A stretch of 35,955 bases of DNA from Welwitschia mirabilis (GCA_051453625.1 JBOZIK010000001.1:208975238-209011192), one strand, 5' to 3'. Counted from the stretch's first letter, positions 10,630 through 20,650 are shown. The notes: generated by a model from the sequence alone, not told the origin. Numbers and translations: made by a program.

Positions 10630-11340
10630 CCCTACAAAGAGAAATACTAATATAGAAATGATCTAAAAGAGTGGAATTTATATAGGCTTATACTTTTTCC
10701 TTCAGTATCTAAAAAGAAACATCTAAAATATAGAATATATCTAATGAACAATAAATTTTGTTAATCCCATGTTGTCAATTATAGCAAGTATATTGGTTCT
10801 CTTGTAAATTTTTAATTAGTAAGAAATTAAAATTAGTGAGAAAATAGTCTTGCTTAAAATTATTTCAATCTTCCTTTTATTGGGTATAGATAATAGTAGT
10901 AGGATTACCAACCTTATCATAAGGGCTTAAAATCATATTAAAATCACTTTTAACGATCCATGGAGCTTTTGGTGGAGAAAGAAGATATTTCTAGATCTTA
11001 GGCCAATATTGTAAATTGTATAGTAAATAAGCATTACAAAGTCCAATAATTCCTTCCTAATTTTGATAAATAATCCAAAGATCTGTACAAGAGAAATCAA
11101 AATCTAAATACAAGATTCTATAATGACACTTCTCATTAACTAGTATAGCAATGTCTTCTTTGTGGACTTCATGACCAGCTAAAAAGTTTTTTGAAATACG
11201 TTTCTTAAGAAAAAGAACATCATCCACTGAAATCTTAATTTCTTAAAGGAAAATAAAATCTTGAGATAAGTGATAGTTATAAAGAAATTTCCTAATAATA
11301 TGTGTTCAGAACCTATTAAACAAGCCTTGCACGTTTTAAG
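10630..11340 (-). pseudogene. LINE AP-endonuclease domain
   Basis: The domain opens with N-V-Q-G-L-F-N-R-F, as in the WNVRGL start of plant LINE endonucleases. The preceding Trp codon reads TAA, which needs two G-to-A changes. It continues with IAILVNEKCHYRILYLDFDF, then CNAYLLYN where family members have NVYAP, and then PWIVKSDFNMILSPYDKVGN, which matches the conserved PW-x-x-x-GDFN-x-I core (G is replaced by S). The C-terminal S-x-x-DH-x-x-I motif lies near 10645. In intact elements this nuclease nicks target DNA to start target-primed reverse transcription. Several stops interrupt it. Confidence 0.75.
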
Positions 11341-11345
11341 AAAGC

Positions 11346-12479
11346 ACTAAACTATAATGTGGGGAAGGAATCTTCCATCTTATTTATGTAAATTTCCTCT
11401 AACATTTCATAATCCATGTTATGAATGCTAAAAATGGATTATCCAATGGAAGCTTAGTTGAAATATTAATAGAAGTAGTAGTAGAGAAGATACCTTATGG
11501 GTTTTTAGACTAAAGTGCCCTCTAACTACCTTTTCCTTCATACATTGCATTATATTAAAGAATTTTGCATTAAAATTTAATTCAATAAAATAAAATGTAA
11601 ACTTTAATTTTTCCATAAATGAAGTTTTTTTACACATAAAAATTTTTCAGCCCCTTTATATTTGATAGGATTAATAATAAATTGGGTAGTAGTTGAAGAG
11701 GTTTTTAATGGTGCATTTAAGAAAGATTCATTATCCTTTATCTCCAAAGAAATTTAGTACTTTTGATCATGAATAATTTTCCTATTAAAAATAAAATAAT
11801 GCTTAGTGATGTAGCTTTCTAGGTAATAACATGGACAACAACCCTTCAAATTATAGTATGTAATTTTTTGAACATTTTTATGATTCCTTGCCTTGAGTAG
11901 TAATTTTTCTCTTGTGTGTTGTAGATAAACTTTTATCTAATAATTTTGCATTACATACCATCTGAATACTTTAGTATCCTTGATTTGAGGATTACACTGA
12001 CAGTGTTAACAATTTCACTGTCAACCTTATGGGAAAAAGTGGAAGATTTTCTAGTTAAATCTAGCATGAAATTTTAAAATACTCATCTAAATTAGTATTA
12101 AAATCCTATGTCTATTTATGAGCAACCAAATAACTCTAGTGATTGTAAAAAACCTTAAAAACCAAAGCTTTGTTAACCATCTCAAAATCTACAAGTTAAC
12201 TAAGTAGAGAAGACTACAAAAAATAAGGAGCATGTAAAACCTTAGTAAGATAAGATTTTATATTAAGAAATCTGAGAATCATTATTTTAATAAAGAAAAT
12301 TAAGAATCTAGAAAAAGATAAATCAAGAAGACTATCATTCTATAGACATTCAAATAAACATCCTAGTAAAACATAGTCAAAACTTTCGAAATCATCAGCA
12401 TTTACTACACTCTCCAAATTGTCATCTTGATTCTATCAATTAGTTTAATAATCATTGTTTAATTTGTCAAATAAATAAC
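11346..12479. other. AT-rich stretch between LINE and Penelope-like copy A
   Basis: An ORF1 would be expected here if the LINE were complete, but no zinc knuckle or RNA-binding motif is seen. The 69-residue open stretch at 11428-11637 (-) shows nothing recognisable. A hairpin with perfect 8-bp arms (TGACAGTG/CACTGTCA, 10-base loop) lies at 11998-12023. Confidence 0.4.
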
Positions 12480-12738
12480 TTTAGATTAAAAAAATTTAGA
12501 AGAACCATTAGCTATAAATGAAGAATTAAGAGAGAAGAAAATTTGTTCATTATAGGATTGAGAAAAGAAGAATGAAGTACTTTCAGGGAGTTATAACCTT
12601 CCTTATCATTTAAAAGAGTATACAAAAATGTAAAAATTAAATGATAGACCCATATAAATAGCAATTTCTGCCTTGCTTACAGACCCTAAAAAACTAGTGG
12701 GTTTTAATTAAAGAAGGAACCTACATCTTGAAAGAATA

Positions 12739-13162
12739 NNNNNNNNNNNNNNNNNNNNNNNNNNNNNNNNNNNNNNNNNNNNNNNNNNNNNNNNNNNNNN
12801 NNNNNNNNNNNNNNNNNNNNNNNNNNNNNNNNNNNNNNNNNNNNNNNNNNNNNNNNNNNNNNNNNNNNNNNNNNNNNNNNNNNNNNNNNNNNNNNNNNNN
12901 NNNNNNNNNNNNNNNNNNNNNNNNNNNNNNNNNNNNNNNNNNNNNNNNNNNNNNNNNNNNNNNNNNNNNNNNNNNNNNNNNNNNNNNNNNNNNNNNNNNN
13001 NNNNNNNNNNNNNNNNNNNNNNNNNNNNNNNNNNNNNNNNNNNNNNNNNNNNNNNNNNNNNNNNNNNNNNNNNNNNNNNNNNNNNNNNNNNNNNNNNNNN
13101 NNNNNNNNNNNNNNNNNNNNNNNNNNNNNNNNNNNNNNNNNNNNNNNNNNNNNNNNNNNNNN
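12739..13162. other. Assembly gap, 424 N, inside Penelope-like copy A
   Basis: The gap is flanked by AGAATA on both sides. Copies B and C run through the equivalent point without any insert. Without the gap, copy A from 12480 to 14165 would be about 1261 bases, against about 1267 for copy B. Either the gap is spurious, or it holds an insertion with a 6-bp target duplication. Confidence 0.8.
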
Positions 13163-13496
13163 AGAATAAGATGGAAGTGGGTGAAATTAGTAGTTAGATA
13201 TTATCCTATGAATTTACCTTAAATAATGTGGTTATTGAGCCTTTTAGATTCATCTAGTAAACAACTAGATCTAAAAAAAACATTTGTCAATGTTAGATCT
13301 TGTTAATGAAGTTGAATGAGTTTAGATTTTAAAATTTTCATCACATTAAAAAATGGACTGAGATCCATTTTGAAAATGAGAGGCATTCTTTTATTCATCT
13401 GAATAACATCATGGATGTGATAAATAAGCACTAATCAATCTAAAGTAAATACTTTTTAATAGTAGCAAAGAAGGAAGATACTAATATAGCCATGAA

Positions 13497-13895
13497 CTAG
13501 TATTCTTTTATGAAGATTATTTTTTTTGTTACAAATGTTACTAAGTTTAGAATTGCTGATAAATGTCTCCTTAGTTTTGAAATAATGAAGGCTTTCTTCT
13601 GATGGACAGAATGGTAAGAGGAGAAAGGGATGTACTGGTAGGAATTCAAGGATTTTTTTCCCCTTTTAATACTTGGTTGAAAGGATCCCATTATCTTAAA
13701 AATTAGAACCCTTGAAGAGAATAAGATATAGAATGTGAATAAAAGAGGAGGAAATACAGGGAGTGATATTGATGCTTGGATATGTGCTATTATAATCTTT
13801 ACGAAAAGTTTTAGATCATTGAATGTACTAAACCATAAGACAATGACATCATCAATGTGTCTTTTGAAGTCGATAATGGGTTTGTGTCTCTCCAA
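13497..13895 (-). pseudogene. Penelope-like reverse transcriptase core, copy A
   Basis: This is an open stretch of about 132 codons. It carries F-K-R-H-I-D-D-V-I-V-L-W (catalytic IDD at 13848-13856), a variable segment, F-Q-P-S, then SLNSYQYIPFSSYH followed by K-K-A-F-I-I-S-K-L-R-R-H-L. Penelope-like RTs share the Y-x-R-Y-I-D-D box, a later FLD strand, a Q-K-x-x-N-x-Y-x-YIP-x-S-x-H segment and a following basic helix ending in R. Here both catalytic Asp residues are kept, unlike the LINE and gypsy RTs in this window. Copy B aligns through the whole stretch. Upstream motifs are in other frames or broken by stops. Confidence 0.6.
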
Positions 13896-14499
13896 AAGAA
13901 CAAATTCTACTTAAGATGGTTGAGGAATAAACAAGGATAAGCTACTGTAAATTTGCTATTCACAGTAGTTCCTCAAATTTATCTAAATATTGTACTGTTA
14001 TATTCTAGGTAGTGTTCTAAAAATACTAATTGCAAGAGCTCCATAATGGCTTTTACATACATGCAGGAGGAACAAATATGAGAAAAATGTTTATTAACTA
14101 TCCACCTAAGTGATTTTAGACCTACATTGGTAAGGATACTATGCTATAATGATTATACATTAAAGTTAAATAGAATCACATGGGAAGGAACATGAAGAAA
14201 GGAAAGTTCTCTAAGAAGAAGACAGAATCCTATATGTAAGTAGATTGAGATTGTAGTTAAAAAAATTAATAAAATAATGGAGGAGGCGAGAGGCAGATTG
14301 TAGTGTATATCCATTATAGTTACATATGGTTAACTAACAAAGAGGGCCTTGTGAATTTTTAGGATTAAATTATAGAGCATAATATTTATTTATAGAGGGT
14401 GGAACTTATTGAAGATGATCTCAAAATGTGTTAAACAAGAAAGGGTACATTTCAATAATAAATAAGAAATAGCAATGAATGGTATTCCATGGAACATAG

Positions 14500-14645
14500 G
14501 GATTTAGAAATTAAACATCACCATTAGAAAGTGAGTGAAAGGATTCATCAATATATCAAGACATGTTTAGAACAATAACATTAAGGTTCTTATTTATGCA
14601 TTTAATGATGATAGATTCATCTATCTTGAGATTTTTGAAGGATTT
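14500..14645 (-). pseudogene. Penelope-like RT upstream motif (DKNLG-type), copy A
   Basis: The frame reads I-N-K-N-L-N-V-I-V-L-N-M-S, one TGA, then Y-I-D-E-S-F-H-S-L-S-N. Penelope-like elements have a conserved DKNLG-x(n)-Y-I block ahead of the RT fingers. Here D reads N and G reads N, and the stop sits where a Trp or Arg is usual. Position relative to the IDD box (about 0.7 kb upstream) fits the family. Confidence 0.55.
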
Positions 14646-15479
14646 AAAGACAATTACAATGCATGGGGCTATTACAATAATTTAGGTTTTAAAGAGCTAA
14701 ATGCAATTTAAAAGCATAGAGGTAGACGCAATTATCTAAGCAATCATTAGAGATACTTAGAATCTAATTACTAGGTTAACAAAGTTTAATTTTTATAAAA
14801 TAAATAGCCTTATTAGAACCTAAAGAAAGGATTGAATGCTAATGACTAATAAAATGCTTGGCAAAATATGCATGCAGATATTCTTGACATGAAAATGCCC
14901 TAAAATCAAACTTAAATGAGTTGTTATTATTGAAGATAATCTAGGATATTTCTTAAACTTAAATGAAGCACATTAAGCTCTTTTTCTTTTTTTTAAAAAA
15001 AAAGAAAGATAAATGAAAGAAATCTAGAAGAAGTATTATGTATAACAAGGTTAGAAATCTTATTCTCTACCTTTGATACCTTTTTCATTCTAAAGAGAAA
15101 AGCAAATATGTGTGGATAACAACAAGGCCATAAGAGTTAATGAAAAGGTAGAAAAGCCTCAGTATTTCTTGCTTGTGAAGAAAAGGACTAAATTTCTTTC
15201 TTATTTATGCAAGAATAGAATTTTTGCTATGGAACAAATCTAATTAATTTCTTTTTTTGAGGGTAGGAGGAATCTTTATCATATTGAGCAAAGGCATTCA
15301 AGGTACCCTTTTCTTCATATTCTTCTTTTGACTTTAATTTTGATTTATTTTTTTATTTTTGTTTTCTGGATTTTACTTTTAATAATTCAGACACTACCCC
15401 TTTTTTATTGAAGTGTGCTTATTCTTTTCTTAGAAATAAGTTTCTAAATGATCTTATTACAAAAAACATTCATATGAGC

Positions 15480-16430
15480 ATGGAGAAACTACTTAATAAG
15501 ATCATTAATTAAGAGATCCACTCTCATGTAGAAATTTCTCAATAACCTCATTAATGGATGGATCCACATCCAATTTATGGGCTCCTCCTTTGTGAACATT
15601 CTTACATCTTTTTTCTTTTTCTTTTCATTTTGTTTACCTCCTTCTCTATGGCTATTGTGGAACTTTGTTCTCCTCCATTTTCTTCCTCTTGTTTGTAAGC
15701 TTATTATAAAATATTAAACTATTAAGGGTTAAGATCATTAATGGAAAATTTGAGTTTTATCACCATAGAAGGTGAGGAAGTTATCAAAGGTTAATTTATA
15801 GGAATTTATAGATCAGGAAACTATAGTGATGTAAGCAACTTGATAAGTTTAGTTTGTCCCTTTTTAAATACCTACAAAGGTTTCTTGAAGAATTAATTGG
15901 CTCTGATGTCATCTAATTGAGGTAGGTTGAGTATCCTGAAAGACATGAATGATGAGATCTTCATCTTTAACAAATTGAATCTTCTTAAGGAGTTTAGAAG
16001 TTTTATTATGTTAATGAAAGACACAATTATATTCTTTGATAAACACATCAATAGTTTCTATCAAGAAATTTGGAATTTAAACTAGATGATCAAAAGAAGA
16101 AGATGAGGTTGAAGTAACTTCTATTTCCTTTTCAAGAAATGCAATAGGATTTTGAAGATTGATACTATACTAATTAAGGATTGTAACATCAAACTAGCAT
16201 ATTTCAATATTAATGATTCACTTTAAAAACTTATCATTAGTATTATGGTAATTCTCATTAGATTCCACAACATTCTTCATGTAAGAAATTATCATTTTAA
16301 TGGCACTTCAAGATTGGTTAACTTATCATGCAGGGCTTGATTCTCCTACCTAAACTCCTTGATGATGTAGACGAGAGTATCTCAATCGACATCTACAACA
16401 CATTGATTAATGTCATCTAGAACTAAAGAA
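15480..16430 (-). pseudogene. N-terminal coding remnant of Penelope-like copy A
   Basis: Protein-like text runs for about 900 bases. It begins DAFSLVLDDINQCVVDVD and continues ENQALHDKLTNLEVPLK, a short coiled-coil-like piece. After a frame change it continues as one long frame, from NVVESNENYHNTNDKFLK to FTKEEPINWMWIHPLM near 15550, with a strongly basic patch near 15640 (EKKKKK). Most stops in that frame stand where Gln would suit the context. I assign it to the PLE because it directly precedes the RT motifs on the same strand. It could instead be a separate gene into which copy A inserted. Confidence 0.45.
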
Positions 16431-16780
16431 AATGCATCATTTATAAGGACTATAATAAGAGAGTCCTTAGATCACACTTTTTAATAGAGATATTCTGCCT
16501 TTCAAAGTCATTCTTTAAAAGATGTGCATATAGAGAGAAAAATTTTAAATTAAAATACTTTAAAGGAATCACTAGCTTTAAATAAAAAATTAGATTTGAA
16601 AACAATGAAGAATTTATTTATGATCATAAGATTGAGAAGAAAAATAAAATGAAATAATAATGAAGTACTCTAGGGAATTTATACCCCTATTCATCACCCT
16701 TTGTATAAGAGTTTGGAAAAATGCAGAAAATCAAGTGAAAGACTTAATGGAAATAGTCATTTCCACCCAATTTGTGAACC

Positions 16781-17265
16781 CTAAAAAAGTAGTGAGTTTC
16801 TGATTAAAAAAGTAGTGGTCTTTAGTAAAAAGAAGTTAGTTTTTAATAAAAAGGAGTAGTGAGTTTTTAAGTAAAAAAGTAGAAAAAAATTTAAACTTCT
16901 TATTGAAAGAACATTTTTCGAGGAATTAAACTCATAATCACAAAGTGACAAGCAAACTGCTCTACCATTAAAGTATCTCAAAAGAGAAAAGAAGTAGTGA
17001 GTTTTTAATTAAAAAATGTAGTGGATCTTTAATTTTTAAAGAAAATTGGATTTTTAATTAAAAAAGAAGTAGCTGATTTTTCTTAACAAAGAAGTGTATT
17101 TTTAATTAAAAATAGTAATGGGTTTTTAATTAAAAAGAAGTGAATTTTAATTAAAAGAGTAGTGGTTTTTAACTAGAAAATAAGTAGTTTTTTAATAAAT
17201 CATAGTGGGTTTTTTAATAAAAGAATATTCGATTTTAATTAAAAAAGAATGGATTTTTAATTTTA
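16781..17265. repeat. Degenerate tandem array of a GTAGTGGGTTTTTAATTAAA-like unit
   Basis: About 20 imperfect copies with a period of roughly 22-30 bases, each combining an AGTAGTGRGTTT phrase with the palindromic TTTAATTAAA. A tRNA-like segment at 16912-16986 interrupts the array. A single copy of the same unit sits at the matching place in PLE copies A (near 12695) and B (near 17728), so the array grew from an internal element sequence. Confidence 0.8.
16912..16986 (-). other. tRNA-like relic (possible SINE head)
   Basis: On the minus strand, AATGGTAGAGCAG matches a tRNA D-arm and A box, and about 35 bases later GAGTTTAATTCCTC matches a T-arm and B box with deamination-type changes from GGGTTCAATTCCC. 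The span is about 75 bases, right for a tRNA. An anticodon arm can be placed (TTGTCAC loop, GTC), but its stem and the acceptor stem pair poorly, so this is not a working tRNA. A tRNA pseudogene or SINE head are both possible. Confidence 0.35.
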
Positions 17266-17487
17266 AAAAAGGACCCAACATATTGGAAGAATAATGTGGA
17301 AATGAGTAAAATTTATAGCTAGAGGCCATTCTATAAAATTTGATTTGGATAATGTGGTCGTTAAGTCTCTGTGGATTCATCTAATAAACAATTGAATCTA
17401 GAAGAACATTTATCACCAAGGGATATTATTAATGAAGTTGAATAAGTTCATTGTTTAGGATTTAAGGTATAGGATATAATGTTTATG

Positions 17488-18755
17488 ATTAAAAAACTTT
17501 AGATTAAAAAGCTATAAAGAATCATTGGTTATGAATCAAGAACTAAAACTAATAGAAAAGAGAAATTGTTTATTATCACAGGATTGGGAAAAGGAGAAAG
17601 AAGTACTTTCAGGGAGTGACATTTGTATCTAAAGTTCATTATAGAAGAGTCTATAAAAATCTAGAAACTCAAATAAGAGACATTTGTAGATAGCCGTATC
17701 TACCTAGCTCAAAAATGATACGAAGCAGTGGGTTTATAATTAAAAAAGAGGACTTCACATGTTAAAAGATGAAAGTGAGGGTAGATAAATTTATCTGTTA
17801 CAGGTTGCCTTATGCATCTTCTTTAAACAATTTGATTGTTGAGTCTTTATGGATTCTTGTAAAAATATTAAATCTAGAATAACATCTATTAATAAGGGAT
17901 CTTATTGATGAAGTTATTTAGGGTTTAAGATTTTCCTCACATTAAAGTATTTAATTAAAGGACTAGAATCCATTTGGAAAATGAAAGGTATCCTTTTATT
18001 CTTCTAAACACCATCACAAATGTGATGAAAAAGTGTGAGGTGGATACTTGCTAAAAGCAGCGATGTAGGAAGTTTTTAGGATAGCATTGAACATGAACTT
18101 TTTTATAAAGATTAGGCTTCTCTTCACAAAATTTACTAATTTTAGTCTTCCTAACAATATACCTCCTAAGTTCTAAAATGATGAAGGCTTTTTATGATGG
18201 ATAGAATTTCAATAAGAGAAAGGGATGTATGTACCAGTAGGCATCTAAGGTCTCCCTCTTCCTTTTTAATAACACTTGGTTGAAATGATACTGATGTATT
18301 CAAAATTAGAAACTTGAAAAGAGTAACATCTAAAATGTAAACAAAAGAGGATGTGATAGTAATGCTTGGATACATGCTATCATGAGCCTCAAAAAAAAGA
18401 TCAATATCATCAAATATCTTAGACCATAAGCCAATTAAATCATCAATGCACCTTTTCAAATAGAGAATAAGCCTTGTATATGTCTAAAAGAATAAATTCT
18501 TCTCAAGAGGATAGTGGAATAAATAAGCAAAAACTAGTATGAACTTGCTAGACATTGCATTATCTCAAATATATTTAAAGATTTTACCATTAAACTCTAG
18601 GTTATATTCTAGAAACACAAGTCATGACAGATTTTTAATGGTTTTCATATATAAGGATGAGAAAGGAATATTAAAGAAACATCTGTTATCCATTCATTTG
18701 ATTAATTCTAAACCTACATTGATAGGGATGCCTAGGTGTAATGATTATACATCAA
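17488..18755 (-). mobile_element. Penelope-like copy B, 5'-truncated, in tandem with copy C
   Basis: The copy aligns along its whole length with copy A 12480-14165, leaving out the N gap. It starts at the ACTTTAGATTAAAAA tail and ends near ATGATTATACATCAAA, where homology to A stops. It carries the RT core at 18166-18459, and its 3' end lies within about 20 bases of the 5' end of copy C. Penelope-like elements are known for such head-to-tail partial tandems and for 5' truncation. Two or more stops and a missing upstream RT make it inactive. Confidence 0.6.
18166..18459 (-). pseudogene. Penelope-like reverse transcriptase core, copy B
   Basis: The frame reads Y-L-K-R-C-I-D-D-L-I-G-L-W with the catalytic IDD at 18439-18447, followed by F-V-Y-I-L-D-V-T-L-F-K (an FLD-like strand), then T-S-V-S-F-Q-P-S. 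A frameshift relative to copy A falls near the YIP motif. The protein similarity to copy A across the two catalytic Asp residues, despite many silent or near-silent base differences, supports a once-coding RT. Confidence 0.6.
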
Positions 18756-18778
18756 ATATTTTAGTTTCATTTTATGCT

Positions 18779-18845
18779 TTTAGATTAGATTTTATTTTTT
18801 AAATTAGAGTTTTATTATAGATTAGATTTAGATTTAAAAAAGATA
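18779..18845. repeat. TTAGATT-rich block beyond the 5' end of copy B
   Basis: TTAGA occurs five or more times in about 70 bases, in a T/A/G-only context on the plus strand. It starts some 20 bases past the point where copy B stops matching copy A. Decayed plant telomere repeats (TTTAGGG) could look like this after G-to-A change, but no intact heptamer remains. Confidence 0.3.
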
Positions 18846-19811
18846 AAAACATTAAAATATTTATGCTTGATGACCTCTCTTAACTAAAACTACCTAAGAA
18901 CCACCGCCTATATAATCATTGCCTTAAACACTTTTATTTAAGAAATCCCAAATTCCATCTACATCATAGAATAAACCACAATTACCTTAAACCTTCTCAT
19001 CCATCCATTCCACTTTGGCATTACCTCATAAATCTCAGCAACCACCCTCTCCTTCTATTCATTTACGAACTCCTAAGACTTAATAACCCTTGTTAATGGC
19101 CCTTAACAAATAAACTATTAATAAGTGATTACCTTATCATTAAAAATTAGGTTAATTTAAGTTTAATTATATTTTTAAAGAAGAGGTTTTACTTATTTTT
19201 GAGTTACTTTGTTAAGGTTAGTTTTACTAAGGTCTCCAAAATTGAAAAGTGTGGTTAAAAAATATGAAATCTACCTTCATATTATATTTCTTTATTTTCA
19301 AGCATTTTATGGGTACAAATTTTTTTTTTGCCCTTTTATGTGCATAAAATATATTGAATAAGAGAATAAGAAAAAAACAAAAAATAATATATCTTCTCAA
19401 TAAGCAATGGACCTTCAATGGCAATGTAGCTTTAATGATCTATTTATGACATGTTTAGTTGCATCAAGGCTATAAATGCTCATCGGTAATGCATCACTGA
19501 CTTCTTTATGAAACAACATGCTTAATTTTGTTGGTAGAAGATGTTATACCACTAGATGCTCAATTTGATGTAAATACTTGAAACAAGGAATGTATGTGAT
19601 TATAGAAAAGGTAAAATTTAAATAGCTAAGATAAAATTTGAAGATGTTTGTTTACTTCTTTTTTTTTAACTTGTGTACTTCAGAATTTGCTTACTAATTT
19701 TTGAATTTTTACAAGTTTACTTAAAGAACATCTTATTTGTTTGACATTGTGATCCATTTAAATGAATATAAAATTTACAAAAATTTCAATAAAGTGGTTA
19801 TTGTCCTAGGC
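18846..19811. other. Non-coding; C-rich, G-poor part at 18870-19130
   Basis: The first 260 bases carry many CC and ACC phrases and very few G, a strong strand asymmetry. The remainder is ordinary AT-rich DNA. No gene or RNA is recognised. The 65-residue open stretch at 19227-19424 (-) is low complexity and probably chance. Confidence 0.5.
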
Positions 19812-19911
19812 NNNNNNNNNNNNNNNNNNNNNNNNNNNNNNNNNNNNNNNNNNNNNNNNNNNNNNNNNNNNNNNNNNNNNNNNNNNNNNNNNNNNNNNNN
19901 NNNNNNNNNNN
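19812..19911. other. Assembly gap, 100 N
   Basis: Fixed-length spacer. The flanks do not overlap, unlike the 100-N gaps at 2571 and 3444. Confidence 0.99.
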
Positions 19912-20650
19912 AGGAATTTTTGTCTTTTGCATCCATAGGTGTTTGGATTAATTTCCATTTCCATTACCATGCATTGCAATAAAAGCTCTACTTGTAAGAT
20001 TTTTCATCATGAAGTCCAAATTACATTCCACTCCTCTTTTGTGCATTACATTTACCATTAGATTTAATTGTTAAAAACAAAAATTATCAATTTGGTTGAT
20101 AAAGCTTCACATAGAACTTCACTTGTAATCCATTTCTGTCTATTACATCTACTTTCGTTTTTTTCATTTTTACCTTTAGTCTTATTTTCCTCACCTTTAC
20201 AATAATGCTAATTTTCAAAACAAGTAATGAATCATTACTTCTAAGAGTATCTATCTTTCTGCATTTTCTTGAATGCTTTATAGTGTGTTTCATTAAAGTG
20301 TTTTACATGCTCATTTTGTGTTTTATAATGTGTTACATCAAAGTTTTTTTCTAAGCTTGTAGTATTAACAAGCAATAAAAAAATTGATTTTTAGAATGTT
20401 CTCAAAAGTTGTATAAAATTTTTATATCTTTTAAAACTTTGAGGAGAAAATTCAATTTTGGTTGGAAGGTATACCACTTACAATTTTTAAGAAATATTTT
20501 TAATGCCTAATTTTCCAAATCGGCCAAAATTTTTCAAATATTTTCATTATCCTTACATACTTGAATGTTCTTCCTTAAATATCTTTTCATGTTAGTCATG
20601 TTTATTATGCTTTTTTGCTATGGGACTAGCAAGAGTCTAGGTGGGAGGTG
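19912..20650. other. AT-rich stretch upstream of the LTR-like element
   Basis: A Lys/Arg-rich open stretch at 20087-20293 (-) shows no known motif. GGTGGGAGGTG at 20640-20650, directly before the TG of the LTR-like element, resembles a polypurine tract. If so, the element's internal region lay here and is decayed past recognition. Confidence 0.35.

Larger units (their letters stand above)
8780..11345 (-). mobile_element. LINE retrotransposon (L1-type domain order), decayed
   Basis: Read on the minus strand, the order is AP endonuclease (about 11340 to 10630), reverse transcriptase (about 9960 to 9200), then the post-RT region with a WKRRKLTL-like motif and a later FLFLWSPN motif (about 9190 to 8780). 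This is ORF2 of plant L1-type LINEs. No RNase H or poly(A) tail is recognised at the 3' end below 8780, and no certain ORF1 is seen upstream of 11345. Frameshifts and stops are spread throughout, so it is inactive. About 2.5 kb of ORF2 remains, shorter than an intact plant ORF2, so internal deletions are likely. Confidence 0.8.
12480..16430 (-). mobile_element. Penelope-like element, long copy A, decayed
   Basis: Minus-strand reading gives, in order, a decayed N-terminal coiled-coil region (16430 to 15480), an N-K-N-L motif followed by YIDE (14594 to 14544), an RT block with I-D-D (13848-13856) and a downstream S-L-N-S-Y-Q-Y-I-P-F-S-S-Y-H motif, then a 3' region reaching about 12480. The D/N-K-N-L-G motif before the RT and the N-x-Y-x-YIP-x-S-x-H motif after the catalytic box are marks of Penelope-like RTs, and are especially like the Athena/Coprina type. 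I see no GIY-YIG endonuclease after the RT, which also fits that type. Copies B and C share its 3' region. All frames carry stops, so it is not active. The family call rests on motif recognition, not on a search. Confidence 0.6.
16545..17470 (-). mobile_element. Penelope-like copy C, 3' fragment with expanded internal repeat
   Basis: Both ends align with the 3' part of copies A and B: the ACTTTA-x-ATTAAAA-like tail near 16550, the AAGTACT...AGGGA phrase near 16664, and the coding stretch around 17280-17440 that gives R-L-N-D-H-I-I (R-L-N-N-H-I-I in copy A). Between these, copies A and B have one GTGGGTTTTAATTAAAAAAG-like unit, while copy C has about 480 bases of it. The RT catalytic region is missing, so the copy is 5'-truncated. 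Confidence 0.6.

Noticed and set aside
16912-16986. Functional tRNA-Asp (GTC)
   Set aside because: The anticodon can be placed, but the anticodon and acceptor stems do not pair. Kept only as a tRNA-like relic.
16781-17380. CRISPR-like repeat-spacer array
   Set aside because: Repeats are degenerate, AT-rich and unevenly spaced, and the host is a eukaryote.
17455-17490. Clear telomeric repeat array between copies C and B
   Set aside because: Copy B has a similar TTTAGGGTTTAAG inside the element, so the first heptads may be element sequence. Reported only as a speculative finding.
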